The notes under the pieces were generated by a model that saw nothing but the letters and a program-made list of their open reading frames with translations, made no database searches and was not told where the DNA came from. The translations under genes and the position numbers were made by a program. 64,000 bases of DNA from Delphinapterus leucas (taxonomy: Eukaryota; Chordata; Mammalia; Artiodactyla; Monodontidae): the NCBI RefSeq assembly GCF_002288925.2, contig NW_022098021.1, forward strand, positions 28,970,667 to 29,034,666, read 5' to 3'. Positions 22,669-35,529 of this stretch are shown here, piece after piece (position 1 is the stretch's first letter; each line of letters begins with the position of its first letter).

Positions 22669-22898
22669 ACCTAGGATTCTTTTCTTGTTAAAAGCTAGTT
22701 AGATGATACTGATGGATAGCCAGATTTGAAAGTAATTATTATACCTCAAGTATTTGAAATTACTTAACAGGGGAAAACAGAGTAATTTGAGCTGGAGGTT
22801 GGCATAATAATGACAACTACAATAACATCAAGTGAGTCCATGCCAAGTTATAGGCATTAACCTAAGTGCTTTATATGGATAAATCTTATTCAATCCCT

Positions 22899-22904
<6 letters not shown>

Positions 22905-22953
<49 letters not shown>
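22905..22953. repeat. (TA)n microsatellite
   Basis: About 24 uninterrupted TA units. Confidence 0.95.
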
Positions 22954-22954
<1 letters not shown>

Positions 22955-23889
22955 TTTCACATTAAAAAGTTATTGGCAATGGAATGATTATAAATGCTGG
23001 AAACAAGAAAGTGTATCTCCAATGACCAAATGGAGTCTATCAGATCAAGCACAGTCATGTGCTTTGAAAATCTGAAAACAACATTCTCTTGACATGATTA
23101 AAAGGGACCCAAATACTATATCCTAAAATAATTAGTAAAAGGGTAATAAAAATAAAGTGCTAAATAAAAATATTCTTCACAAATAATTTATATGACCTTT
23201 TTTTTAGTGTTCATAGGTTCTTTGTTTTAAAGATTGAACATATTTTATTCAAATATTTATCTTATATGATTAGCCTCTTGTCATAGGCAAAATTATAAAT
23301 GAAATGTTACAGTAAAAAGGGCAACATGAGTAAATATTTTTGGAAAAAAATAAAGCACTGTAGGTATAATTATATTTGGAAAACACTGACCCGATAATAA
23401 ACACATTTTCTAAATGTTTCTAATGCACAGGTGTACACATGCTATTGCTGTTGTTAGAATATAGAAACAGTTATGACCAATATTTTGTAGGTATAGTCCA
23501 CTCTAAAGTTCACATGGATTATCAAAAACTCTAAATCAGTTCTACACACACACACATAAAAAACTTTATTTTTTGCTTTACAGAGGAGGCTGACTTAAGG
23601 TTGGCTTCTAACTTATTCTCTTTCACTGAAAGTCTAACTTCTTTAACTGGGTAAGAGGTTAGAGAAGTGGGTGGCAGAAATTTAATCAGGAAAAAAAATG
23701 TGTCAGGGATCTGGAATGAAGACGATCATCTTTCATGATGTGGACTCCTCTCCCAAGTTAAGGGGTCACACTTCACTGTTAGATGATTGCCCAAACCTAG
23801 TTGAGGCTGACCTAGTCATAAGGTATAAGCTCTCTTGTGGTCTTTAATGTTGGACTATTTGTATTGTTTAATATAATTAATGGGGATAT

Positions 23890-24040
23890 TTTGTAATCTT
23901 GAGAAGGTTAAGTAATTGCCAGAACTGCTGTTTCTTCCCTATAAATGGAGATATTCTTACCTTATGTGGAGGGTTTCTATAAGAAATAAAAACGTAATGG
24001 GAATAGCAAAGTACTGATACATAATAAATACAGAATAAGA
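23890..24040 (+). repeat. MIR SINE fragment
   Basis: Follows the MIR core pattern: 'atcttgagaaggttaagtaa' (the 'ttgggcaagttacttaacct' block), then 'ataaatggagatattcttac' and a 'tgatacataataaatac' end. Old and diverged. Confidence 0.5.
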
Positions 24041-25492
24041 TTTTATTGTTATTTTTATTGTTTTATTTTTACCATTAATATAGTTAGAATTAACATTTTA
24101 ATTTTAATTATTTTTATCTACTCATTTATACTTTTACTATCAAAATATTATTCAAATGTGGTTTGTTATGTATAGTTATCACATAGCATAAATATTTGTT
24201 CATACCAAAGGATTTATGAAAACAAGACACTAGATCAGGTTCAGGCATTTACTATCAGTGTCCAAATGTACTTGTTTTATTAAGACAGATTGTATTTTCT
24301 ACATGTGTATAATAGAAATTATCTTCCTGACATATTTGAAGTTTTTTGAAATTTCCAATTAGAAAACCCATATAAAAGCACAACGTTAATTCTATACTAT
24401 ACCAATTAAAGTCATCTTTATTATTGAGAAACTATTTTTGAAGATAAAAGTGGTAAATGTAAGGGCATTACAATTATCTTAGAATAGCTTTCATTGCAGG
24501 AGCTCATTTTCTTTTTCAAAAATGAGGCTATTTATTAATAGAGTTAAAAATAATTGCTTCTTTTTTACTGTCATACAAATAATACCAATTGAAGTGATGG
24601 CTTATAGGCAAGTAAAACTAGATCCAATTGAACCTAAGTTTAAAATCACATGCTGTAGTTGAAACAGTAGTCACTATAGTGCTGTGCACTATCATGCACT
24701 TTTCTTTTTCTTCTATCTATTCTCACAAAGAAAATAAACATCAGTGGAGACATTACTTAGATAATACTATTCTGTCCAGTGAAATCACAAATAAATTAAA
24801 TAACCATATGATTAGAATCTTGTACTTTATTTTATCAAATGAAGCATATTTAATAGTTATAACTCTTACTTAATGAAGTTGTAACAGGGAACTATATTTT
24901 CATGGTCACACTAAAATAAAATTCTTCAGGAAAATAGCTATGCATTTTAGTTACACTACTGAATGTGAGAATAGTCTAATAGCTAACTGCTTCTACACAT
25001 AAAAGCAACCATAAAGAAAACAAGGGTCAAATAGAGAATAAATAAAATTGTGAAGAGAATTTTTAAAGATGATATTTTAAATTGAGAATTAAGGGTATTG
25101 AGAATTTTTTGTGCTATTGAATTCTATATTAATGGACAATGAGAAATGATTAAAAATTCTCAGCACAACTTCTAAAACAAAATGTTTAATGCAAATCATG
25201 CTATCATTACAAAAAATGCAAATTAATATTCACAATTATTTAGAAGAATTTAAGATATTTTGCCAATATTTTGGAGAGTTTTTCCTAAGAAACCAAATGG
25301 CTATAATACATGCAATAAGATCAATAAGTGGGAGTCAAAAGATGACTATACTTTCAATATACAATGAGCCCAGTCACCCATCAGCTGACTAAAATAATAA
25401 CCATGAGAGAAATAAAGAAAATAATCAGGTAACCTCTCATTTAACACAAAGCATTTGGTGAACATTATTGACATTTATTTAAAAACTCTGTC

Positions 25493-25710
25493 CTGGACTT
25501 CCCTGGTGGCACAGTGGTTGAGAGTCCGCCTGCTGATGCAGGGGACATGGGTTCGTGCCCCAATCCGGGAAGATCCCACATGCCGCAGAGAGGCTGGGCC
25601 CGTGAGCCATGGCTGCTGAGCCTGCGCATCTGGAGCCTGTGCTCCGCAATGGGAGAGGCCACAACAGTGAGAGGCCTGTGTACCGCAAAAAGCAAACAAA
25701 CAAACAAACA
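25493..25710 (+). mobile_element. CHR-2-like SINE, plus strand, young
   Basis: Begins 'ggacttccctggtggcacag', the tRNA-derived head; the B-box-like 'gggttcgtgcc' lies at about 25549-25559; it ends in a (CAAA)n tail. A perfect 12-base duplication 'aaaaactctgtc' flanks it (25481-25492 and 25711-25722). Several CpGs have decayed to TpG or CpA relative to the 15661 copy, so it is probably somewhat older. Same family, opposite strand, as 15661-15875 and 43074-43301. Confidence 0.95.
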
Positions 25711-25722
25711 AAAAACTCTGTC

Positions 25723-27114
25723 TTGCTACAAAGCTTTCTAATACATCAATCATTCCTAAAATATTTCATTTTACTAGTTCTATGTAAGATACTGTTACAG
25801 TTAAAGATGTTCTATATATTTTTATAAGATTAATCTAAGCTGAGTTCTTAGTTTACATACATTCTAATTACATAATACAGCCTAGAGTTTATACTCACCT
25901 GGTATAAGTTCTGTGGATATGCAAAGGTATAAAATTATGGAAATAAAAGCCAAAATATTGAAGAAAATGCAATCTATCTACTAAGTAAAGCAACTGAAAA
26001 CCAAGGTTTTTGTTTTGTTTTGTTTTTTCCATTTTGCCAGCAGGTCTTGACTTTAGTCCTAGGCAATTATGTTTTATTCCATCTTAAAATTCCAAAAGAC
26101 TGGGAAAGACCTGGGGAAATATTTGAATCTAAGGTGTTTGTTATGTACCTGTCATTTTTATCCCTCACCACTAAAACTAGGTGTAGATAGAACAATCTTG
26201 AAATATTCAATTAGAGTCATATATTGCCACAGATAAATCACTTTGGAATTCTACCTCTATGTAGCTGAGGGAAATGATCAGAATACTTCAGAATCTGAAA
26301 GAAATCCATAGCATAATTTGTATTAAATTGCTCTCTTAGGAGATAAAGCTTTCAAAATAGCAGAAAATAGGAAGATGAAGCATTCACAGAAGTGGTGTCT
26401 CCTTTTCTTCTCTGGGAATTTGCATTGGTCCTTCCTCACACTGTCTGGGGATCTGATAATCATGTCTCAATAGAAAGCACTTATACTGGCTATATCCTTG
26501 CTTTTATTCTAGAACTGTTTAGTCATACCTTGGCAAAAAATTGAGCCAAATGAACCAATATTTCTATATAAAGCTTGAAAAGCAAAGTTTCAGATTACAG
26601 TAATAACTTTGATTATTAGCAATTATTAATTAATAACTAATCAAATTGATAAGTAATAATTTTTATTATTTATTTTAAGTCCAGTTATACACATTTTTCA
26701 TGTAATCCTCACAAATACCTGCATATGTAATTACTATTGTCATATAAATTTCACATTAAGAGAACAAATCTTAACATTGCCTGTATGAGAACTCAAATGT
26801 TTGATTATAAAGCCCATAATTGTGTTCTGATAAACAGTAACTATAAATATATGGGGTCATATGTTTAGGTTTTCATATATTCTTTCCATATATATCACCA
26901 AACATATCCATTGGTTCTGCATTAATATTCCAAGAAGTTAAAATTGGTTAAGACAAGAGAACTCAAAATACTGTGGTAGGAAACTATACTGAAACCAGGA
27001 GTGATTCACCAATAAATAATCTCAGCACATGATTCAGTTAGATATGAGAGGATTTTGTTGTTGTTGTTGTATTGTTTAATTTGTTTTATATTTTTCTTTC
27101 TTTTTAAAATCTAC
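25723..27114. other. No recognised gene
   Basis: AT-rich. A weak MIR-like stretch around 26690-26800 (minus) and a short (TTG)n run at 27056-27069. Confidence 0.5.
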
Positions 27115-30100
27115 CTGGGAATGAGGCTTGGAAAATGGCATCCCATAAATTTTGTTATGATGCATTTTCATTTTTATTCATCTAAAAGTAATTTCTAATT
27201 TTCCTGTGTTTTCTTCCTTGACTCATTGATTATTGTGTGTTTAATTTTCACACATTTACAAGTTTCCTAAATATTCTTATGGCATTGATTTCTAGTTTCC
27301 CTCAATTGTAGTTAGAGAATATACTTTGAATGATTTCAATTCTTTTAAATTTTTTGAGACTTGTTATATGGTCTAACATACGCTCTATTATGGAAGAGTT
27401 CCATGTACACTTTTGAAAAGCGTGTGCATTCACCTGTTGTTTGGTGGAATGAACAGTAGATGTTATTAAGTATAACCAATTTATATTCTTGCTCAAGTCT
27501 TCTACTTCCTTGATGATCTTTTATCTAGTTTTCTATCCATTATTAAAAGTGGGATACTGAAATTTCCAATTATTATTTGTTATGTGTCTACATATCCCTT
27601 AATTTTTGTTAATTTTTGCTCCAAATATTTTGTTGCTTTGTTGTTAGGTGAATTTATGTCCAAAACTGTTATGTTTTCTGCAGGAATATACCCTTTTATC
27701 TTTGTAAACTGTCCTTCTTTCTTTGTAATAACAGTTTTCATCTTAAAGTGTATTTTGTTTGATATTACAATAGCCACTCTAGCTCTCTTTAGGGAACTGA
27801 ATAAATGATATATATATAGTTTCCATTATTTCACTTTCAGTCTATTTCTATCTTTGAAAGAAAAGATTTTCTCTTTTTGACAGCACATGATTTGATCTTC
27901 TTTTTCTTCTTTTATTTTTAATCCATTCTGGTAATCTCTGCCTTATAATTGGAGTAGTTAATCTAATAACACATAAATTTATTTTTAAAAGTTAGGATTT
28001 ACATCTTTCTTTTTGCTATTCTTTTCTGTATGTATTTGTTGTTGCTTTTATTGTTCCTCTCACTGCTTTCTTTTGTGTTAAGTAGTTATTTCCTGCTGTG
28101 CCATTTAAATTCCCTTGTCATCTCTTTTGCCATATTATTTTTTTTTTTTCTTAGCAGTTGCCCTGATAATTTCAGTGAACACTTTATATTATAAAAATCT
28201 AGATTCATATTAATATCAACTATGAAAGGCAGAATAATGCCACCCCCTAGATGCCTGTACTGTAATCCCGACAACCTGTGTATATGCTAAGTTACATGAC
28301 AAAGAGAACTTAAGTTTGCTGATGGAATAAAAGTTGCTAATCAACTGACCTTAAGATAGGTATATTATCCTTGATTATTCAGTAGGGCTCAATGTAATCA
28401 GAAGGTTCCTCATAATGTAAAAGAAAAGAAAAGGCAGAAATGTCTTTTTCAGAGTGATGCATCATGAGAAAGAGTCAACTAGTTAGTGATGGCTTTGAAG
28501 ATGGCAGGGAACCTTGGGCCAAGGAATGTGGAGACTCTGGAAATTGGAAAAGGCAAAAAAAAAAATTCTCTTAAAGCCTCCAGAAAGAATGCAAAGTTGC
28601 TGATATCTTGATTTTAGTACAGTGAGAATTCTGACTTACTTAACGGTAAGGTGATGTATGTGTTTTAAGTCACTAAGTTTGTGGCAATTTGTTACAGCCT
28701 AAATGGGAAACTAATACACCAATTTAATTTCAGTAATCTCCAAAAATTATGCTTGCATAAAGGTCCTTTCCCTCCTTCTTCCTTTGTATAGTTCTTGTCA
28801 TACAAATTATGTCTTTGTTCATTGTGTGCCAATCAATGTAAGTTTATATTTGTTTTATTCAGTTGTCATTTTAATCAGCCAGAAGAAGAAAAATACATTT
28901 ATATATTCTGTTATACTTACCTCTGTAGTTATTTCCTATTGCCCTTTCTTTCTTCGTGGATCCAACTTACTATTTAGAGTTCTTTCTTTTAAGCTTGAAG
29001 AATTTCTTTTTGTATTACTTATAGGACAGGTAAACTAGTGACATCTCAATTTTTCCTTACCTGTGAATGGTATGAATTTCTTCTTCATTCTTGAAGGGCC
29101 AGTTTTCTGAATGTAGAATTCTTGGTTAACTATCTTTTCATTCAGCACTTTGAAGATGTCATTTTACTGACCTATGGTCTCTGTGGTTTCTGATGAGAAA
29201 TGAGCTGTTTATCTTACTGAAGATCACTCTTATGTAATACATCATATTTCTCATGGTCCTTTCTAGGTTCCCTCTTTGTCCCTGGCTTTTGACAGTTTGA
29301 TTATCACACATCTAGGCATAGATCATTTTTATTTTATCCCACCTGGAGTTAATCAAGCTTTCAATTTGGGGCAGTTTCTGCCATTATTTTTCAAATATTT
29401 CCTAGGCTTTCTCTCTCACTTCTCTGGTATTTCCATGTGTGGGGGAATGCTTGATAGTGTCCCACAAGTCTGAGAATTTCTTCATTTTTCTTCCTTCTTT
29501 ATTATTTCTGTTACTTAGAAAGCATAATCCCAATTGATCTATCTTCAGTTTTGCTAATTCCCTCTTCTTTGTGCTTAAATGTGAGGTTGAGTCCCTGTAG
29601 TGAATTTGTCATTTTATTATTACAATTTTTAGCTCAAGAATTTGTTTTTTTTCTTTTTAAAAATGTGACCTCTTTATTGTCATTCTCTATTTAAAGAGTC
29701 AATCATTGTCAGTTTTTTCTTTATTTTGTGAACATAATATTCTTTACATTTTGTACATATTTATAGTAACTGATTATTGTCCTTGTCTAGTAGGTACAAT
29801 ATCTGAGTTTCCTCAGTGACAGTTCCTGTAGGCTCATTTTTTCTGTTTATTTGTCACACTTTAGTGTTTAATTTTGTTCTTCATAATGTATTTTTGAAAA
29901 CTGGACATTTTAAATAATCTAGTGTGTCAATTCTATTAATCAGAACCAACCATCCCAGTACTGAGTTTGTTTATTCTTGGTTGCTGTTGTTGTTGTTACT
30001 ATTGTTTGTTTTTTTTAGGGACTTTTCTTAACTAATTCTGTAAAGTCTGTATTATTTTACTAATTTTCAGAGTTCTGAAAAAGTTAATTTTTACCATTTT

Positions 30101-30150
30101 TCTCATTGCTTTCATGGATGAGTAAACTTTCAGACATCCTTACTCAGGCA
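27115..30150 (-). mobile_element. Ancient LINE-1 (L1M-type), minus strand, split by an LTR
   Basis: Read right to left: 5' UTR-like and ORF1 sequence (30150-28719), an LTR insertion (28718-28221), the inter-ORF region and the endonuclease part of ORF2 (28220-27115). ORF1 is recognised by antisense landmarks such as 'ggcttttgacagtttgatta' and 'tagtgtcccacaagtctgag'. The endonuclease piece at 27777-27580 (65 codons) contains 'KEGQFTKIKGYIPAENITVL'. Everything after the endonuclease, including the reverse transcriptase and 3' UTR, is absent on the left. Highly diverged. Confidence 0.75.
28221..28718 (+). mobile_element. LTR (MaLR-like) inserted in the ancient L1
   Basis: About 500 bases from 'ggcagaataatgccacccc' through 'ggctttgaagatggcaggga' and 'aaagcctccagaaagaatgc' to 'ggcaatttgttacagcct' and a CA end. 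The same ordered landmarks occur at 44151-44750, so the two are diverged copies of one family. It interrupts the L1 between ORF1 and ORF2, so it is younger than that L1. No clear 5-base duplication survives; the MLT1-like name is from memory. Confidence 0.6.
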
Positions 30151-33100
30151 TTTTGATGTATTTCTCTCAGCATACATTTTTGTTTCAGCAGAAAACCTCT
30201 AGGTGACCTAAGTAATAGAAGAATATACAAAAGCCATTCACTCAGAGAAATTTAAGTGACTGAAAAAATAATTGGAATTTGAATTCCAGTTTGATACTTA
30301 CCACTTTGCCTTTAGGAAGGAATACTCTTGTATTAGCATTGCTAACTTTAACTCCACGAATTAGGGCCTCTTCCTCCTTTAAAGACAGTAGCTAGTGTTT
30401 CTTGTTTACTTAGATTTTTATTCAGTCAGGTCAAGGTAGTTCACTTCTCATCTCTTGAAAGTGAATTTTAGAAGATCAAGTTAATCATGTTGTCAATAAA
30501 TCATTGAATAACATATCCAATTATAATTAAAGCAAGCAGATACTTTTTATAGCTTTATTGTGACATAAAATAATTATTTGTTTTCTCCTGAATTTTCTCT
30601 CATATGCTGGATCCTAATATATCCCAAGAGGTGAATGCCATGGTGCCCTTTGTTTGATAATGGGAGCTTATTTATATTCTCGAAGAAAATTTCTCCACAA
30701 GTGTACTTTGGAACATATTGTGAACAAAAATGGAATGTGATTAATATTATTCTTTATGACCAAGATTATTGAGGGTTTACCATAGAAGAGAAGGGTATGG
30801 TAGACTACTCATACCTGAGGAGTTCTGTCACGTCTATGTGTGATATTTCAAGTCTGAATCTAGGCACTAAGAAGATTTACTTGGCAGATCTCATGGTGAG
30901 AAGCTGTCCTCCTCACATCAGATGTAGTATACAGACAGTGCATTGCAGTTTTTGGAGAGAGTTGCAGTCAAGGACTCAGTCTTCTGCCCTAAAACCAGCC
31001 ATTTTCAGACATATATATGCACTCCTATCCCAGGTAACAAGGGTTTCACTGATGCATTATTCTCTACTTTGACTCAATACCTTTCCATTCCTAGCCTCTT
31101 CCCCCCCCCCCCCGCTTTCCCTCAGCCCATGGGACCATAAAGAGATAAAAGCCCTTTATTCAGGGATCCTTGGCCCTGAGATGATTACCCTTGTCTGCAC
31201 TGCATCCACTTGACCTCACCTGGTACCATTCCATGGGAAAAAAACAGAACTCTGAGGAGCCAGAGCCTCTTTTTGCCTCTTGCTTGTACTATCTCAGTGA
31301 ATAAAATCTTGATTGGAACTTGGATTGGTGTCCTATTTGATCACTTTAACACCTGCTTGTTTGAAAATACTTATTAAATCTATCTCTTTTTTTTTTTGAA
31401 ATAGGATTAATGAGAATTGTAATTTGGGGTTCTACTGTATTCTTTAATGAGTCAAACATTTATTAGAATTATGTCTGTGAATGACTAGCTTAATTTTAAA
31501 AGTTATACTCAGTAACAGGTCACTTTATGGTTTGCTGAAAATTTTCCACAGTCCACAGAAATTCAGTTTGTTTTTCTCTCTTCCCTCCTAAAGAATAAAT
31601 TTCTGTCATAACAATCTTGTGAACTCTTTTATTGTTAATATCTCTACAAGTTTTCTAAGTCACTCATTATCAGAAACAGATTAGTGGAAAATTTAGAGAA
31701 TTCACATACTGAATACTAACCCTGAATACTGTCCTTTTCTGAATTTTTTCCTGCTTCTTAGGTCCACATTGTCTAGAACATGGTAATAATGCCATTGGAT
31801 CACTACTCAAATTATTTCTCTCTAGTCATTATGACTATACTATCAAATCAATCCCAAAGTTCTTTTATCATATAACTTTAATTTGCTTCTCTGGTATTTA
31901 TTTGAGTGATGGAACCACAGCGATTATATTTCTAGCAGATTATTTTTCAGTGGACTTTGTAGTTTAGTTGTTCAGAATCATCCCATGAAAATCTGCTATT
32001 GATAGCATTTTACTTTTTATGAAGCTAGGCCACAATTGCTTATAAAATTATGCATTTGTCAGGCTGGATTAAATCCTAATTACATAATTTGGGCCACTTT
32101 GTAATATTTTAGAATTTATCATTGAAATAATTTTATGTAGAACAGCATTTATCTTGCCTGCCATATGCAAACTCAATGGCTTTCCCTAATAACTCATGGA
32201 GTAATCTCAAATGTGAATTCCACATTTAAATTTTTACTTTAAGGTAAATATTAGTAATAATGTCATAAATCTGGTACCACACTCCAGCAGTTTTACAGTC
32301 ATGGTAAATGTATACTCCTGAATAAGCCATAAGAGTATGACAATTTTTTGAGAAATATATTTATTTCATTTTATATAAAAAAATCTCATAAATCTTTTTA
32401 TCTGATGCATTGTATGCATTACATAGATTCTCTCAACCTTACCTGTCTTCCCAGTCACCGGTTACCACCTTTCTCATTGCACTCACTAGAGTTATTGAAG
32501 CCACATCTAGCAAGAAAGTCTGCTACAGGTTCCACTGATACAGCTCTTGCATGGTTTTCGTAATACCCATTGTGCCTGGGGTTGATCCAAACAGACCCAA
32601 GAAACTTTAGCTCCTCCCATATGTTTTATATTTAGATGTAGCACTATGCTAAAATGTGTCAAATCTGGCTTCCCTAGCAACTTCCTAAAGGGAACTGCAA
32701 TCTGTAAGTGTGGAAGAAATTGGCTCTCTCTGAAACAAATTATGATCAGTGGAAATAGCAGAGAAGAGAGAACTGGAAAATTAATTATTTTTCTTTTCTT
32801 TCTTCAATAGAGAATTCTGAGACATGGCTTTTCTGTACAAGAGGCATCTTATATGATCAAGCAATGGGTCATGTCTTTTCATATCTCATGAAGCAGTGAC
32901 CACCTTAGTAGCATGGGACATGTTTATAATTCTGTACTTTATGTGACACTTTGCTTTTTCATAAATCTTTCAAATAAGTCTTCTTCCCAGCAGGGACAAA
33001 AAACCTTATGCTGATAATCAGCCTCAGCATCTGATTATAAGCCTAACAACCTTATAAAATGCACTTCATATAAAGTTTTTATAGATTTTCTCATTTGAAA

Positions 33101-34299
33101 GCAGGGGTCTGCAGGGAGAAAGAACATCAGTTAAACTAGTTTGAGAATATCCTGAAATGTCAGAATAAGCAAAAAAACCTTTTCATCTTTTCCAAAGGAA
33201 AAAAGTCATGGAGCAAGTTTTTTTTTTCACAAGACATATCCCCTCCAACCACTGTCATTGCCTCCAAGACCTATACCAGATTTAGGTCTCAGTATTACCA
33301 AATGGGAAAGTACAAGCACTGCTCCATCTTTATCTGAGATCATAAGAATATCCCCATTCCAATTATGAGGGCCTCACTTTTTCACAAAAATGTCCTAAAT
33401 CTCACATGATAAATGTTGTGAGATTGTTAACTCAAATGACATCGTAATTGTACAAACAATGTGATTATATTTTGCATCGAATTTTCATCATCCTTGACCT
33501 GGACCTATAGTAAATAAAAGATGCTTTTAAGGCCACCTGAGGAGGTCTCTAGTTTCATGTCACGATTTGAGCTGAGAAATTAAAAACCTGAGCTTGTCAT
33601 TTTCATTATGTAAGCACTCCAGGGTACTTTAAAAAAGCCATCCCTTCTCATAATCCTTGTAATTATCATTATTTCCGTAACAGTTGAGTGAGCAGCAACT
33701 TGGTCCCTGAAGGCATTTGCTTATAAGCACTTAATCACAGTCAACCACAGGTGATAATTTGATTAATGGTGATGTTCCCACATGCTGAGGATTGCTAGAA
33801 TCCTGTTTCCCATTAGCAAGATACTTAAATCCATTTCAAGTTCCTTATTGATTGCCTGTTTCCTGAGCTTACTCCTGGAGTTAATTAGTTTACTGGTCAG
33901 CCCCTGTCAGAAGATAAATCAGACCAGTATTTCCTACAGAGAAAAACTTTATAGAAAGAACTTTGAAACATGTTAAACAAGTATTAAGAAGATTGAACAG
34001 GCAAAAAGAAAACACTGAGGTTATACAAAAGTAGAAAGCATGGAAGTAGACAACACACTTATACCTGAGGGTACAAAGGTACAATGTTGAGAATAATAGT
34101 ACTAAGCAGTGTGGAGAAATTGATCATATAAAGCTGAGACTCAGATCTCTAAATAAGTGGTTATTAGTAATTCATGATCTTAAGAGCTAGGAATCCAGAT
34201 TACTGAAGAAAGAACATTTTCCAGCTATTGCTAGAGCCTTAGAAACTCCAAAAAAAAGCACTATAATAGATTTAGAACTTATTTCATCAAGGAAGAAAT
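30151..34299. other. No recognised gene; one LTR-like patch
   Basis: Over 4 kb without any exon-like frame I recognise (the longest, 30797-31072, 91 codons, has no family). Features seen: an LTR-like patch with C13 at about 31000-31345 (separate entry). The rest is AT-rich single-copy-looking sequence. Confidence 0.5.
31000..31345 (+). mobile_element. Possible LTR 3' portion
   Basis: A GC-richer patch with a C13 run (31101-31113), a TATA-like 'gagataaaagc' (31141 onward) and, about 150 bases later, a polyadenylation signal in 'gtgaataaaatcttgattgg'. This spacing resembles a retroviral LTR, but I cannot match it to a family and see no ends. Confidence 0.3.
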
Positions 34300-35210
34300 A
34301 CCAGCCTACTGAGACATGAACCAGAAATTAATTCCAAGTGCATTACAACTCTTCTCCCAAGGAGTAATCCTCCTGGTGAGCAGAACTACAAGCCACACAC
34401 TTAGTTATCTACTCCATATGGAGGAAGGATTTACTGCAAGTGTGAGATATTCACTAATTCTCTGGAAATGGCAAGTGCCTGGGCAAGTTTTTCTGGGTCC
34501 TGACAGTAAAAATTAGAAGTTAAATGACAAAGAGATCTGGGTACAAGGTATGTAGATTGATTTATGGACTCAAATAATTAGAAATTTTGTGTCTCATGTG
34601 AATTTGTACTGGAGATAACCCATCAAAACGTTGTCACTCAACAACTAGGTTATGTGAATATTATTTGATCTATATCTAAGCAAGCTCAGTGTTTGTGTAG
34701 TCTCATGAATAGAGAATCTATGGTAACAAAGATGAAGGCTATGCAGATACCCAGCTGCATGGGCTACCTCTCCAGAGATTCTCTACTTACCGCTACCACT
34801 GTGCCTGCAATTTTCCAGAAGCATAGATCAACACTGAGCCTTCAGCACAATTACTTGGGAATACCACCTTGTTATATTGTGGCAAGGCAATTATATTTGA
34901 CCATTCCATCTGAAGAAAACCATACATATTTCATATATGAGTTTGCTTTCTTAGTCAAAGTGCCTCAAACAACACAATCATCTGAAGACTTATAGAAAGC
35001 TTTTTCCATGCCAAGTGACAGGAGCCACTCTAGTGTGGCCTGGTGCCAGCTGAGGCTGCCTACCAGTTATAGTAGGGTATGAATATGCTTTAGAGATGCA
35101 CTAACTAGGGCAGCCCCACAGAAAAACCCAAGGTGTAGTAAGTGGTGCTAATTAGTTAGATGGGGTGAAGCAGAAATGATGCTCGGTCAGGTAGGTCAGG
35201 TAGGTAGAAG
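34300..35210 (+). mobile_element. ERV internal-like sequence (MaLR type), decayed
   Basis: The run around 34640-34800 ('tttgatctatatctaagcaa', 'gatgaaggctatgcagatac', 'catgggctacctctccagag') and 35035-35060 ('ggtgccagctgaggctgcct') matches my memory of the internal region of MaLR-type endogenous retroviruses. No LTR borders it closely and frames are short (up to 100 codons, 34693-34995). Call rests on memory only. Confidence 0.4.
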
Positions 35211-35274
35211 GTAAGCCAAAAAATGAAAACAAAACAACAACAACAACAAAACCAAAACCTGGTGTTTGCCAACA

Positions 35275-35507
35275 CATCATTACTCAGAGAAAGTCTGGCC
35301 AGAAGTGGTTTGGCCAGACCATATCTCCGTCCTTTCTACCCAATTCAATGTGGCATTTCTTTTAATATTTAGTTGTAGAAAATATTTTTTGTTATCTCAG
35401 GACATTCTCAGAGATAGTTACTCTATGTGCAGTAGTAGTTTCAGTGCGTCATGGGAGGATGTTAGCCCAGGATCTTTCTACTCTGCCATCTTGTCCCCTT
35501 CTGAGAC
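35275..35507 (-). repeat. L1 5' UTR fragment, antisense
   Basis: On the minus strand this begins 'ggggacaagatggcagagta' and continues through 'cctgggctaacatcctccc', the 5' start type of old L1s. It resembles the start of the old L1 at 5669. Only about 230 bases remain; no ORF1 follows. Confidence 0.55.
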
Positions 35508-35529
35508 TACAATTCATATTTAGCTATTT

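Larger units (their letters stand above)
22669..25480. other. Mostly unassigned; (TA)n and one or two MIR scraps
   Basis: Holds the TA microsatellite at 22905-22953, a weak MIR-like stretch before it (22810-22890, minus), and a MIR piece at about 23890-24040. Otherwise AT-rich with no frame I recognise. Confidence 0.5.

Noticed and set aside
22905..22953. CRISPR-like or other structured array
   Set aside because: Plain (TA)n microsatellite; no spaced repeats anywhere in the window, and the genome is mammalian.
25493..25570. tRNA gene
   Set aside because: The A/B-box-like head belongs to a tRNA-derived SINE with a long body and A-rich tail; it cannot fold as a full tRNA by eye and occurs in several copies.
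34300..35210. Host exon cluster (a 100-codon ORF at 34693-34995)
   Set aside because: Landmarks fit decayed endogenous-retrovirus internal sequence better; no splice-bounded exon pattern seen.
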